Shown one piece after another: positions 1 to 5,590 of a stretch of 16,819 nucleotides of DNA. A program made the translations under genes and the position numbers. Origin of the DNA: SXXH01 sp041165735 (lineage in GTDB: Bacteria > Planctomycetota > UBA1135 > GCA-002686595); assembly GCA_046341775.1 (NCBI GenBank), contig JBKDQQ010000056.1:1-16819 (forward strand), written 5' to 3'. A model generated the notes under the pieces. It was not told the origin of the DNA. It made no database searches and worked only from the letters and a program-made list of their open reading frames with translations. Numbering within the stretch: the first letter of the stretch is position 1; each line of letters starts with the position of its first letter.

Positions 1-40
1 GCGGGAAGGAGGGCGCCCATCGACCCGCGGGCGGGAAGGG

Positions 41-59
41 CGGCACCGAGGAGGTGCCG
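41..59 (-). terminator. GC hairpin downstream of yebC, possible terminator
   Basis: A perfect 7-bp inverted repeat (41-47 with 53-59) encloses a 5-nt loop. It lies about 47 bases beyond the yebC stop codon in the direction of yebC transcription. There is no T-run, so an intrinsic terminator of the standard type is not shown; it could equally be an mRNA 3' end stabiliser. A 9-bp direct repeat (1-9 and 31-39) flanks it. Confidence 0.35.
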
Positions 60-61
60 AG

Positions 62-116
62 CGGCTCGGCTCGGCTCGGCTCGGCTCAGTCCGGCTAAGT
101 CCGGCTCAGTCCGGCT
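62..116. repeat. Short tandem repeats across the yebC stop codon
   Basis: Five perfect copies of CGGCT (62-86) run straight into three copies of the 10-mer CAGTCCGGCT (87-116; the middle copy has A in place of the first C). The yebC stop codon (106-108) sits at a junction of the 10-bp units, so the last residues of the protein and its stop are made of repeat sequence. Such arrays are prone to slippage. Confidence 0.85.
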
Positions 117-867
117 CGGCCAGCCAGGCCGCCGGAATGTCGTAGTTGGCGTACACGTTCTGCACATCGTCGTTGTCCTCGAGCAACTCGATCAGGTGCA
201 GGATGCGCCGCGCCTCTTCGCGATCGGCGATCGGAACGCTCGTGGACGGGATCCAGCCCACTTCGGCCGAGACAAGCTTGCACTCGCCGCCCGCGATGCG
301 CGCCTCGAGGGCGGTCTTCAAGGCGAGGAAGGCCGTGGCCGGGCCGAGCAGCGTCGCGTAGTCGCCCTCCACGCGCACGTCGTCGAAGCCGCATTCGAGC
401 GCGGACTCCATCCACCAATCCTCGCCCTTGCCGCCCCGCTCGCAGCCGACGATCGACTGGAAGGAGAACTGGAACGACACCGAGCCGGGAGCGCCGAGGT
501 TGCCGCCGTTCTTCTCGAGGATGTGCTTGATGTCCGGCGCGGTGCGGTGACGGTTGTCCGTCATGCACACGATCACCAACGCGACACCTCCAGGCGCGTA
601 GCCTTCGTACACCAACTCCTCGATGGCGTCGCCGCCCGCTTCGCCCGAGGCGCGCTTGATGACGCGCTCGATGTTCTCCTTGGGCATGTTGCCGGCGCGC
701 GCCTTTTCGATGGCGTAGCGCAGCTTCAAGTTGGCGTCGGGATCCGGCCCCGCTTGGCGCACGGCGGACATGATGGCGACGCTGAACTTGTTGAAGTTCT
801 TGGAGCGCTTCTTGTCGACCGCGCCCTTGCGCGCGGCGATGTTGGCGGAGTGCGAGTGGCCGGCCAT
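106..867 (-). CDS. yebC: YebC/PmpR-family protein
   Basis: This encodes a 253-aa cytoplasmic protein of the YebC/PmpR family (usual length about 240-250 aa). The family was long annotated as transcriptional regulators; some members are now linked to translation of difficult sequences such as proline stretches. The start is set at 865-867 because translation from there opens with MAGHSHSANIAARKGA, matching the conserved family N-terminus; the frame stays open to 1011 but the extra residues look non-coding. Further family features are the KRSKNF region, the NMPKENIERVIKRA segment and the YEGYAPGG motif in the middle of the protein. It follows rpsI after a 148-bp gap containing two hairpins, so it may be partly uncoupled from the ribosomal genes. 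No SD sequence is evident. The C-terminus ends inside a tandem repeat. Confidence 0.95.
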   Translation of the reverse strand: MAGHSHSANIAARKGAVDKKRSKNFNKFSVAIMSAVRQAGPDPDANLKLRYAIEKARAGNMPKENIERVIKRASGEAGGDAIEELVYEGYAPGGVALVIVCMTDNRHRTAPDIKHILEKNGGNLGAPGSVSFQFSFQSIVGCERGGKGEDWWMESALECGFDDVRVEGDYATLLGPATAFLALKTALEARIAGGECKLVSAEVGWIPSTSVPIADREEARRILHLIELLEDNDDVQNVYANYDIPAAWLAEPD

Positions 868-910
868 GATCGGTCGATGCTGCGGTCGAGCCGGCTCGTC
901 GCCCAAGGCC

Positions 911-945
911 GCGGCCCGCCCTCCGATTGTAGGAGGACGGGCCGC
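911..945 (-). terminator. Long hairpin between rpsI and yebC
   Basis: An 8-bp arm (911-918 with 938-945) continues after one C/A mismatch into a 5-bp inner stem (920-924 with 932-936) around a 7-nt loop, giving 13 paired positions. It lies in the gap between rpsI and yebC. No U-tract follows on the minus strand, so it may be an attenuator, a processing site or a Rho-assisted terminator rather than a classical intrinsic terminator. Confidence 0.45.
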
Positions 946-983
946 GTCGTTCGCGAGGCGAGCCGCGAGCGCGTTCCAAGCCG

Positions 984-1004
984 CCGCGGACGCGCAGTCC
1001 GCGG
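984..1004 (-). terminator. Hairpin just after rpsI stop
   Basis: A perfect 8-bp inverted repeat, CCGCGGAC (984-991) and GTCCGCGG (997-1004), surrounds a 5-nt loop. It begins about 11 bases downstream of the rpsI stop on the transcribed strand, a typical place for an mRNA 3' end or attenuator. No T-run follows it. Confidence 0.45.
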
Positions 1005-1015
1005 GAGGCATCGGA

Positions 1016-1411
1016 TCAGCGCTTGCTGAACTGGAAGCCGCGGCGGGCGCCGCGACGGCCGTACTTCTTGCGTTCCTTCATGCGGCTGTCGCGCGTGAGG
1101 AGGCCGTGCTGGCGCAGCACGGCGTCGAAGCCGGGGTTGATCTTCTTCAGGGCGCGCGCGAGGCCGAGCGTGATCGCTCCGGCCTGGCCGATCGGACCGC
1201 CGCCTTCGACCTGCGCGTGCACGTCGTACTGGCCTTCGGTCAAGGTCGCCTTGAGCGGCTCGATGGCGGTGTTCTGCGCGTCGACCGTGCAGAAGAACTC
1301 CTTCATGTCGCGGCCGTTGACGAGGAAGCCTCCGGCGCCCGGCATCACGCGCACGCGCGCGGTGGCGGTCTTGCGGCGGCCGAGGCCCCAGGTGAAGTTC
1401 GTGGTGCTCAT
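1016..1411 (-). CDS. rpsI: 30S ribosomal protein uS9 (S9)
   Basis: This encodes a 131-aa ribosomal protein uS9 of the small subunit head; its C-terminal tail reaches the P-site tRNA in known ribosomes. The sequence shows the family order: GLGRRKTATARVRV near the N-terminus (about residues 9-22), the GRDMKEFF region, GGGPIGQAGAITLGLARAL in the middle, and the conserved basic tail ending FQFSKR. Length is normal for bacteria. The start at 1409-1411 is the only ATG ahead of the conserved region. It lies 72 bp downstream of rplM on the same strand, the widely conserved L13-S9 pair. No SD sequence is visible upstream. Confidence 0.98.
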   Translation of the reverse strand: MSTTNFTWGLGRRKTATARVRVMPGAGGFLVNGRDMKEFFCTVDAQNTAIEPLKATLTEGQYDVHAQVEGGGPIGQAGAITLGLARALKKINPGFDAVLRQHGLLTRDSRMKERKKYGRRGARRGFQFSKR

Positions 1412-1462
1412 ATGGATCGTGATCGGATCTAGGGGGCGTCGGGTCGCGCGGTGGTCGCGACC

Positions 1463-1490
1463 CTGCTGGTCACTTGCTGCTGGTCACTTG
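1463..1490. repeat. Perfect 14-bp tandem duplication at the rplM stop codon
   Basis: CTGCTGGTCACTTG occurs twice back to back (1463-1476 and 1477-1490). The copy at 1477-1490 contains the rplM stop codon (1484-1486, minus strand). Because 14 is not a multiple of three, the duplicated stop falls in another reading frame. Confidence 0.9.
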
Positions 1491-1924
1491 CGCATCTGGG
1501 TCAGCGGTTGGGGCTTCTGCGCGGCGTGCGGATGGTCCGCGCCGGCGTAGATCTTCAGGCGGCGCTGCATGTCGCGTCCGAGGACGCTCTTCGGCAGCAT
1601 GCGCTTGACCGCGAGGCGCACGATGTCGCCCGCGTCGCGCTCGAGCTTGCGCGCGAACGGGACGTTCTTGTTCCCGCCCGGATAGCCCGTGTAGTAGTCG
1701 TACATCTTCGTGTCCGCCTTGGTGCCGGTCGTCTTGACCTTCTCCGCGTTGATGACGACGACGAAGGCGCCGTTCATCTCGCTGGGCGTGTAGTTGGGCG
1801 TGTCCTTGCCCATCAAGGCCATCGCCACGGTGGAGGCGAGGCGACCGAGCGAAAATTGCGAGGCGTCGACGACGAGCCAGCGCTCGGGGAGCGTGGCGGA
1901 GCGGACGTGGGAGGTGGCGCGCAT
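1484..1924 (-). CDS. rplM: 50S ribosomal protein uL13 (L13)
   Basis: This encodes a 146-aa ribosomal protein uL13, an early-assembling large-subunit protein; the usual bacterial length is about 142 aa. Recognised features are RWLVVDASQFSLGRLAS near the N-terminus (about residues 15-31), NYTPSEMNGAFVVVINAEKV, YYTGYPGG, and the VKRMLPKSVLGRDMQRRLKIYAG block followed by HAAQKPQPL near the C-terminus. The ATG at 1922-1924 is chosen because it leaves a normal N-terminus; the frame is open much further upstream but the extra sequence is unlike L13. It is the first gene of the rplM-rpsI-yebC cluster. No SD sequence is apparent. The stop codon is in a 14-bp tandem duplication. Confidence 0.98.
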   Translation of the reverse strand: MRATSHVRSATLPERWLVVDASQFSLGRLASTVAMALMGKDTPNYTPSEMNGAFVVVINAEKVKTTGTKADTKMYDYYTGYPGGNKNVPFARKLERDAGDIVRLAVKRMLPKSVLGRDMQRRLKIYAGADHPHAAQKPQPLTQMRK

Positions 1925-2140
1925 GGCTGTTCTCTGGACCGGTGTCCGCCGACCCTTCGCGCCCGAGCCGCGGGAAGCGGCAGGACGGGGAGTCGGACGA
2001 ACTCGCGCGGCCGCATCCCCGTGCGTGGGGCTCGGCTGCGAAAATCCGGGCCGAAGAAGGTAGCGGAGCGCGGATCGAGGGGCAATCAAAATCCGTTGCG
2101 GTCCTGCCCGCGCCAGCTTCGGCACCCCCCCGCCCGCCGT

Positions 2141-2158
2141 CGGGGCCCACCGGCCCCG
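2141..2158 (-). terminator. GC hairpin in the rplM upstream region
   Basis: A perfect 7-bp inverted repeat (2141-2147 with 2152-2158) has a 4-nt loop. Together with the hairpin at 2177-2198 it forms a tandem pair after the preceding gene. No U-tract follows it. Confidence 0.3.
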
Positions 2159-2176
2159 GGCGAGCGCGGCGCAGCG

Positions 2177-2198
2177 CCCCGGCAGCTCCTGCCGCGGG
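2177..2198 (-). terminator. Hairpin directly after the membrane-protein gene stop
   Basis: CGGCAG (2180-2185) and CTGCCG (2189-2194) form a 6-bp stem with a 3-nt loop, extended by three more G-C pairs across a single-base bulge. It abuts the stop codon at 2199-2201 on the minus strand, the expected position for ending the upstream transcription unit. There is no U-run. Confidence 0.4.
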
Positions 2199-3326
2199 CT
2201 AGGCCCCCCTGCCGACCCACCGCAGCCAACTGCCGTCGGCGCGGCGCGCCAGCCACACATCCACTCCCGCCGGCAGCCCGGCGAGCAGCCATGGAGGGAG
2301 GACCGTGGCCGCGTCGGGCACCTCGGCCGGGAGGGCGGCGCCCATCGGCCAGGCCCCATGCACGCTCCAGACCCCGGACTGGCGACGGTGGACCAGCGTC
2401 AGCGGCTCGAAATCGTTCCGCGCCGGATCGAGCCGTTCGAGGGTCGCCACCCACGGGCTTTCGGCGACCAGCAGTCCCGTGGACCGCAGCCGATGCCGCT
2501 CGCCATCGCTGTGGATGCGCAGCGCGCCGCGCGCATCGGGCGCCAGCACGCGCAGCGCTCCATCGACCTCTTGCAGGTCGAGGCCGGGCGATCCTGCACG
2601 ACGCAGCAGCCAGACGGGGGCGGCATCGAGCGCCTCGAGCACGCGCACCTCGGGCGGCTCGACCGCGCCGCGCAAGCTCCACGCGCCCCAAGCACCTCCC
2701 GCGGCCACGAGTGCCGCCAACGCGAGTCCCCTGCCGTGGCGCGCGCGCGCGACGAGCGCCAAGGCGAGCGCCGCGGCGAAGCAGGCCAAGGCGACGACGG
2801 CGGCGCCCAGCGGCTCCGGCCGCGCGACTTGCGGCAAGGCGCGCGCCGCGAGCGCCGGATCGAGTTCGCCAAACGCCGGGTGCGGCTCGAGGACGAGTTC
2901 CGTGCGTGCACGACCCAGGCCCAGTCCACCCTCGTCGCGCGGTCCCTCGACCCGCCAGCGCGCGGTGCGCGCCTCGGCACTGGACTCCGCGGGCAGCGGC
3001 AACCACGCTTCGAGCGTCTCGCCCGCGGCGAGCGGATGCTCGAGCTCCAGGTCGCCGACGGTGGTCGAGACGCGCGCGGATTCCAGCGGTCCGGACAACA
3101 CGACGCGCGCCGCGCGCACGACGCCGGGCGCGATGGAATCCTGCACGGGGAGCGATGCGCCCACCCAGGTCGGCGATGCCGAGCTGGAGGGGCTCGCCGC
3201 GACCACGGGCGTCGACGCGCTGAAGCACGCGAAGCTGCACGCGACGCTGCACGAGCCGATGACGCGGAGGACACGCGCCACGAAGAAGCGCGGTGCAAGC
3301 GCACTCGAGCAAGCGGACCGCCTCAT
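2199..3326 (-). CDS. Secreted or membrane-anchored protein of unknown function
   Basis: I do not recognise this 375-aa product. Its N-terminus (about residues 1-45) has basic residues followed by a hydrophobic, cysteine-rich stretch that looks like a signal peptide or anchor. A beta-rich segment follows (about 60-165), then two hydrophobic helices (about 173-193 and 200-218), then a C-terminal domain of about 155 residues ending in a Trp-rich stretch (LRWVGRG). Its ATG overlaps the stop of the upstream gene by the ATGA sequence (3323-3326), which implies translational coupling with the multi-pass protein before it. The high-GC frame with consistently G/C-ending codons supports it as a real gene. 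Topology suggests two extracytoplasmic domains around a membrane hairpin, or one on each side, depending on N-terminal cleavage. Confidence 0.7.
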   Translation of the reverse strand: MRRSACSSALAPRFFVARVLRVIGSCSVACSFACFSASTPVVAASPSSSASPTWVGASLPVQDSIAPGVVRAARVVLSGPLESARVSTTVGDLELEHPLAAGETLEAWLPLPAESSAEARTARWRVEGPRDEGGLGLGRARTELVLEPHPAFGELDPALAARALPQVARPEPLGAAVVALACFAAALALALVARARHGRGLALAALVAAGGAWGAWSLRGAVEPPEVRVLEALDAAPVWLLRRAGSPGLDLQEVDGALRVLAPDARGALRIHSDGERHRLRSTGLLVAESPWVATLERLDPARNDFEPLTLVHRRQSGVWSVHGAWPMGAALPAEVPDAATVLPPWLLAGLPAGVDVWLARRADGSWLRWVGRGA

Positions 3327-3967
3327 GCCGTGGCCCCCGCGGCCCGCGCCGCCGACGCGCGCCATTGGCGCGCCACGAACAGTCCGGCGCAAAGCAGGCT
3401 GGCGACCAGCGTGGAGCGCGCTTCGGAGCCGCTCGCCAAGGCGCACGACGCATGCAGCAGCGAGCAACCCGACAAGGCGCGCAGCCACTCGCTCGCGCCG
3501 CCGGTCTCGGGCGCGCCGCCGAGCGCCACCGACACCTCCAACAGCGGCAAGGCGAGCGTGATCGCGGCCGCGACGCGGTGCCAAGCCCGGCCGCGCGCGG
3601 CGAGCGGCGCGAGCCCGGCGGCCAGCCACGCCAGCCACGCGACGACGACCGGCGCCGCGACTTGCAGCGCGGACAAGGCGCCGTGGCGCGTGTCGTGCAC
3701 GAGCGCGGCGGCGTGCAACGGGATCCAAGCCGCGATCGAAAGCGTCGCGACGAGGGCGATGCGCGCCCGCGACGCGCTCGACGGGCCGATGTCGTCGCCC
3801 GGCTCGCGGGTCCGGTACGGCCACGGCTCCAGCGCCATGGCGCACCAAGCCAGTGCGAAAAGCGGCGCGAGGCGCACATCGGAACTTGCCCACCACGCGC
3901 CGCGCTGCGCCCAGGCGAGCACCAAGGCGCAAGCCGCGTGCGCCACGAGGACGCGCGGCCAAGGCAT
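3323..3967 (-). CDS. Multi-pass membrane protein of unknown function
   Basis: This encodes a 214-aa hydrophobic protein with six or seven predicted transmembrane helices (about residues 6-20, 33-46, 70-90, 101-123, 132-149, perhaps 164-178, and 185-199). I recognise no catalytic motif or family. The ATG at 3965-3967 is preferred because the upstream in-frame residues are arginine-rich and overlap the preceding gene; a GTG about 30 bases upstream is a possible alternative. It follows the FtsQ-like gene by 56 bp and overlaps the next gene by four bases, so the three genes are probably one operon. The coupling suggests that this protein and the next work together at the membrane. Confidence 0.65.
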   Translation of the reverse strand: MPWPRVLVAHAACALVLAWAQRGAWWASSDVRLAPLFALAWCAMALEPWPYRTREPGDDIGPSSASRARIALVATLSIAAWIPLHAAALVHDTRHGALSALQVAAPVVVAWLAWLAAGLAPLAARGRAWHRVAAAITLALPLLEVSVALGGAPETGGASEWLRALSGCSLLHASCALASGSEARSTLVASLLCAGLFVARQWRASAARAAGATA

Positions 3968-4023
3968 GCCTCGAGCGGCCGACTGCAGCGTGCCCACGGG
4001 CTGCGTGCCTCGCTGGCGCCGGC

Positions 4024-4983
4024 CTAGGGCCGACGCGGGGCGCCGGCACCGGACTTGCCGCCGCCTTGCGCCTCGTCCTTCCCCGGCTCGTCGCGGTATT
4101 GGATGTCGGGGTGGTCCCACCGCAGGTCGAGGAACAGCCAGGGCTTGTCGCCGGCGTCGCCGCCGCCCTCGGCGGGACGCAGGAGGCGCGCGGCGCGCTC
4201 GAGGTTATCGACCTTGATCTTGAGCGGAGTCTCGCCGCTCGACGCGCCCGGCAGGCGCCCGAACCACACGGTGCGGCGCTCCTCGAGCCGCAGGACGACG
4301 CCCGGATGGTCGAGCCCGCCGCGCGAGGCCTCGGAGGCGTCGACGAGGATCGGTCCAAGCAGGAGCGAAGCCTCGGGGTCGAGTTCGGCGCGGAACGCCC
4401 TCGCCAAGGACAACGCGTCGAGGTGCGCGCCCGGCGGCAGCTTGTCGCCGGGGACGAGGCGGTCGAGCGCCGAGCCGTTGGGGCCGAGCACGGGCAGGAA
4501 TCCGTGGTCGTCCATGGGCGGCATGTCGTGCGCTCCGGGCAGCAGCGTGCCGTCCTCGGCGACCGTCAAAAGTTCTTTACGCACGCGCACGCAGGCCACG
4601 GGCGTCTTGAGGCGCAACGGGATGTCCAGGCTGTCGGGCCACAGGATGCGCACTTCGCCGACCTCCTCGACGAAGGGCAGCAGCGCGATCTCGTCGCCGA
4701 TGCGCTCGAGCGCGCCGCGGTCCTCCACGTCGGCCGGGGGCAGCTTCGCCAAGGCGGCCTGCAGGTGCTGGTTCCAGCGCGGATCGCAAGGCTTGTCGAG
4801 CCGCAAGGCCGCCTGCGCCGGGTGCACCGTCGTGTAGCCCGCCTGCGGAGCGTCGGCGGCCACGAAGGCCATCGCCCACCACGCCAGCCCCACGCAGACG
4901 ACCGGCGGGATCCAGACGGGCACGCGCCCGCGCAGCGCATGGCGGGCGGCGCGAGTCGCGGGCGCGATCGAGGCGCGGTGCAT
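4024..4983 (-). CDS. FtsQ/DivIB-like single-pass membrane protein
   Basis: This encodes a 319-aa protein with a short basic cytoplasmic N-terminus, one transmembrane helix (about residues 23-43) and a large extracytoplasmic part. Residues 100-131 match the core of the FtsQ/DivIB family: LPFV (102-105), then a beta strand reading VRILWPDSLDI (111-121), then TPVA (127-130), and a later EDGTLLP. Near the C-terminus, a leucine-rich stretch leads into FLDLRW, like the final FtsQ strand with its DLR motif. FtsQ proteins scaffold FtsL/FtsB in the divisome. The gene is outside any dcw cluster, and its neighbours are two unknown membrane proteins. The tail after the last strand is Gly/Pro/Lys-rich. 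A GTG at 5002-5004 is an alternative start. FtsQ homology is inferred from motif pattern only. Confidence 0.55.
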   Translation of the reverse strand: MHRASIAPATRAARHALRGRVPVWIPPVVCVGLAWWAMAFVAADAPQAGYTTVHPAQAALRLDKPCDPRWNQHLQAALAKLPPADVEDRGALERIGDEIALLPFVEEVGEVRILWPDSLDIPLRLKTPVACVRVRKELLTVAEDGTLLPGAHDMPPMDDHGFLPVLGPNGSALDRLVPGDKLPPGAHLDALSLARAFRAELDPEASLLLGPILVDASEASRGGLDHPGVVLRLEERRTVWFGRLPGASSGETPLKIKVDNLERAARLLRPAEGGGDAGDKPWLFLDLRWDHPDIQYRDEPGKDEAQGGGKSGAGAPRRP

Positions 4984-5083
4984 CTTGGGCTCGACGGGCG
5001 CCACCGTGCGCGGAGCGGTGCGCGGAACGCCGGACGAAGGCGGCGCGCCGAGCGGACCCGCCCCACGCGGGCGCCGAGTCGGG

Positions 5084-5332
5084 TCAGTTGCGCGAACCAG
5101 CGCTCACGAGGGTCGTCTCCGGCGCGGCGGCGGCCGCACCCCTGCGGCTCGCCTCCTCGATGTAGAGATCGATCGTGGTCTGGATCTCGACCACTTCGTC
5201 GCGCGAAAGGGCGATGGCCTTGGCGCCCGCCTGCGCGTGCAGCTCGTGGCCGAGCAGGCGCGAGACGACCTTCAAGGTGGCGAGGTGGCGCTGCAGGGCG
5301 GCCGGAGAGGGCTTCTTGTCTTGGACTTCCAT
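5084..5332 (-). CDS. Small conserved-looking protein, function unknown
   Basis: This encodes an 82-aa soluble protein that I cannot assign. It has a Lys/Pro-containing N-terminus, a helical segment of about residues 11-35, a second helical segment (about 42-64, with DEVVEIQTTIDLYIEEA), and an alanine-rich tail. The ATG at 5330-5332 is the natural start because residues upstream are low-complexity in this frame. It is the first gene of the minus-strand block and is separated by 100 bp from the FtsQ-like gene. A TACAAC hexamer (complement of 5354-5359) is a possible -10 about 20 bases before the start. No SD sequence is visible. Confidence 0.6.
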   Translation of the reverse strand: MEVQDKKPSPAALQRHLATLKVVSRLLGHELHAQAGAKAIALSRDEVVEIQTTIDLYIEEASRRGAAAAAPETTLVSAGSRN

Positions 5333-5522
5333 GGTGGTCTGCTGCTCGCGGGCGTTGTACGGTCGGTGGGAGGCGCGCGTGCGCCGACGGCCCCGACGGG
5401 GCGTCGAGGCGCAGGCCCCCGGGCCCCAGCCAGTCTCGCCGAGACGCGCTCGACGACCGCGATGGAGCTCCCGGAACTCGCGACGCGCGCGAAGTGCCGC
5501 GAAAGCGCCGTCGCGCCGCTGT

Positions 5523-5549
5523 GGCCAAGTTGGTACATACCTGTTGGCC
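5523..5549. promoter_or_regulatory. Operator-like dyad in the divergent intergenic region
   Basis: Outer arms GGCCAA (5523-5528) and TTGGCC (5544-5549) enclose inner arms GGTA (5532-5535) and TACC (5538-5541) around a CA centre. The linkers between arms are three and two bases, so the symmetry is imperfect by one base. The site lies between the divergent genes starting at 5332 (minus) and about 5591 (plus), in a local AT-richer patch, which suits a shared operator. No regulator family is assigned. Confidence 0.35.
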
Positions 5550-5590
5550 GCGCGGCACTCAAGCATGCTCGCGCGTGCAGGCGCGATTCC

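Larger units (their letters stand above)
1925..2198 (-). promoter_or_regulatory. Upstream region of the rplM cluster
   Basis: This 274-bp gap separates the rplM start from the stop of the preceding minus-strand gene and probably carries the ribosomal cluster promoter. Within an otherwise GC-rich stretch there are two AT-rich copies of AAAATCCG (2041-2048 and 2088-2095), read as CGGATTTT on the transcribed strand. A TTGATT hexamer (complement of 2084-2089) could be a -35 element, but I see no convincing -10 at the right distance. Exact promoter elements are therefore not assigned. Confidence 0.35.

Noticed and set aside
868..1011. N-terminal extension of YebC upstream of 867
   Set aside because: The extension covers two hairpins and lacks family similarity; YebC proteins begin with the MAGHS-type sequence.
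4015..4047. 9-bp direct repeat GGCGCCGGC flanking the FtsQ-like stop codon
   Set aside because: The unit is made of GC-only palindromic steps that are frequent in this genome and the copies are not tandem, so it was not grouped with the stop-codon repeats.
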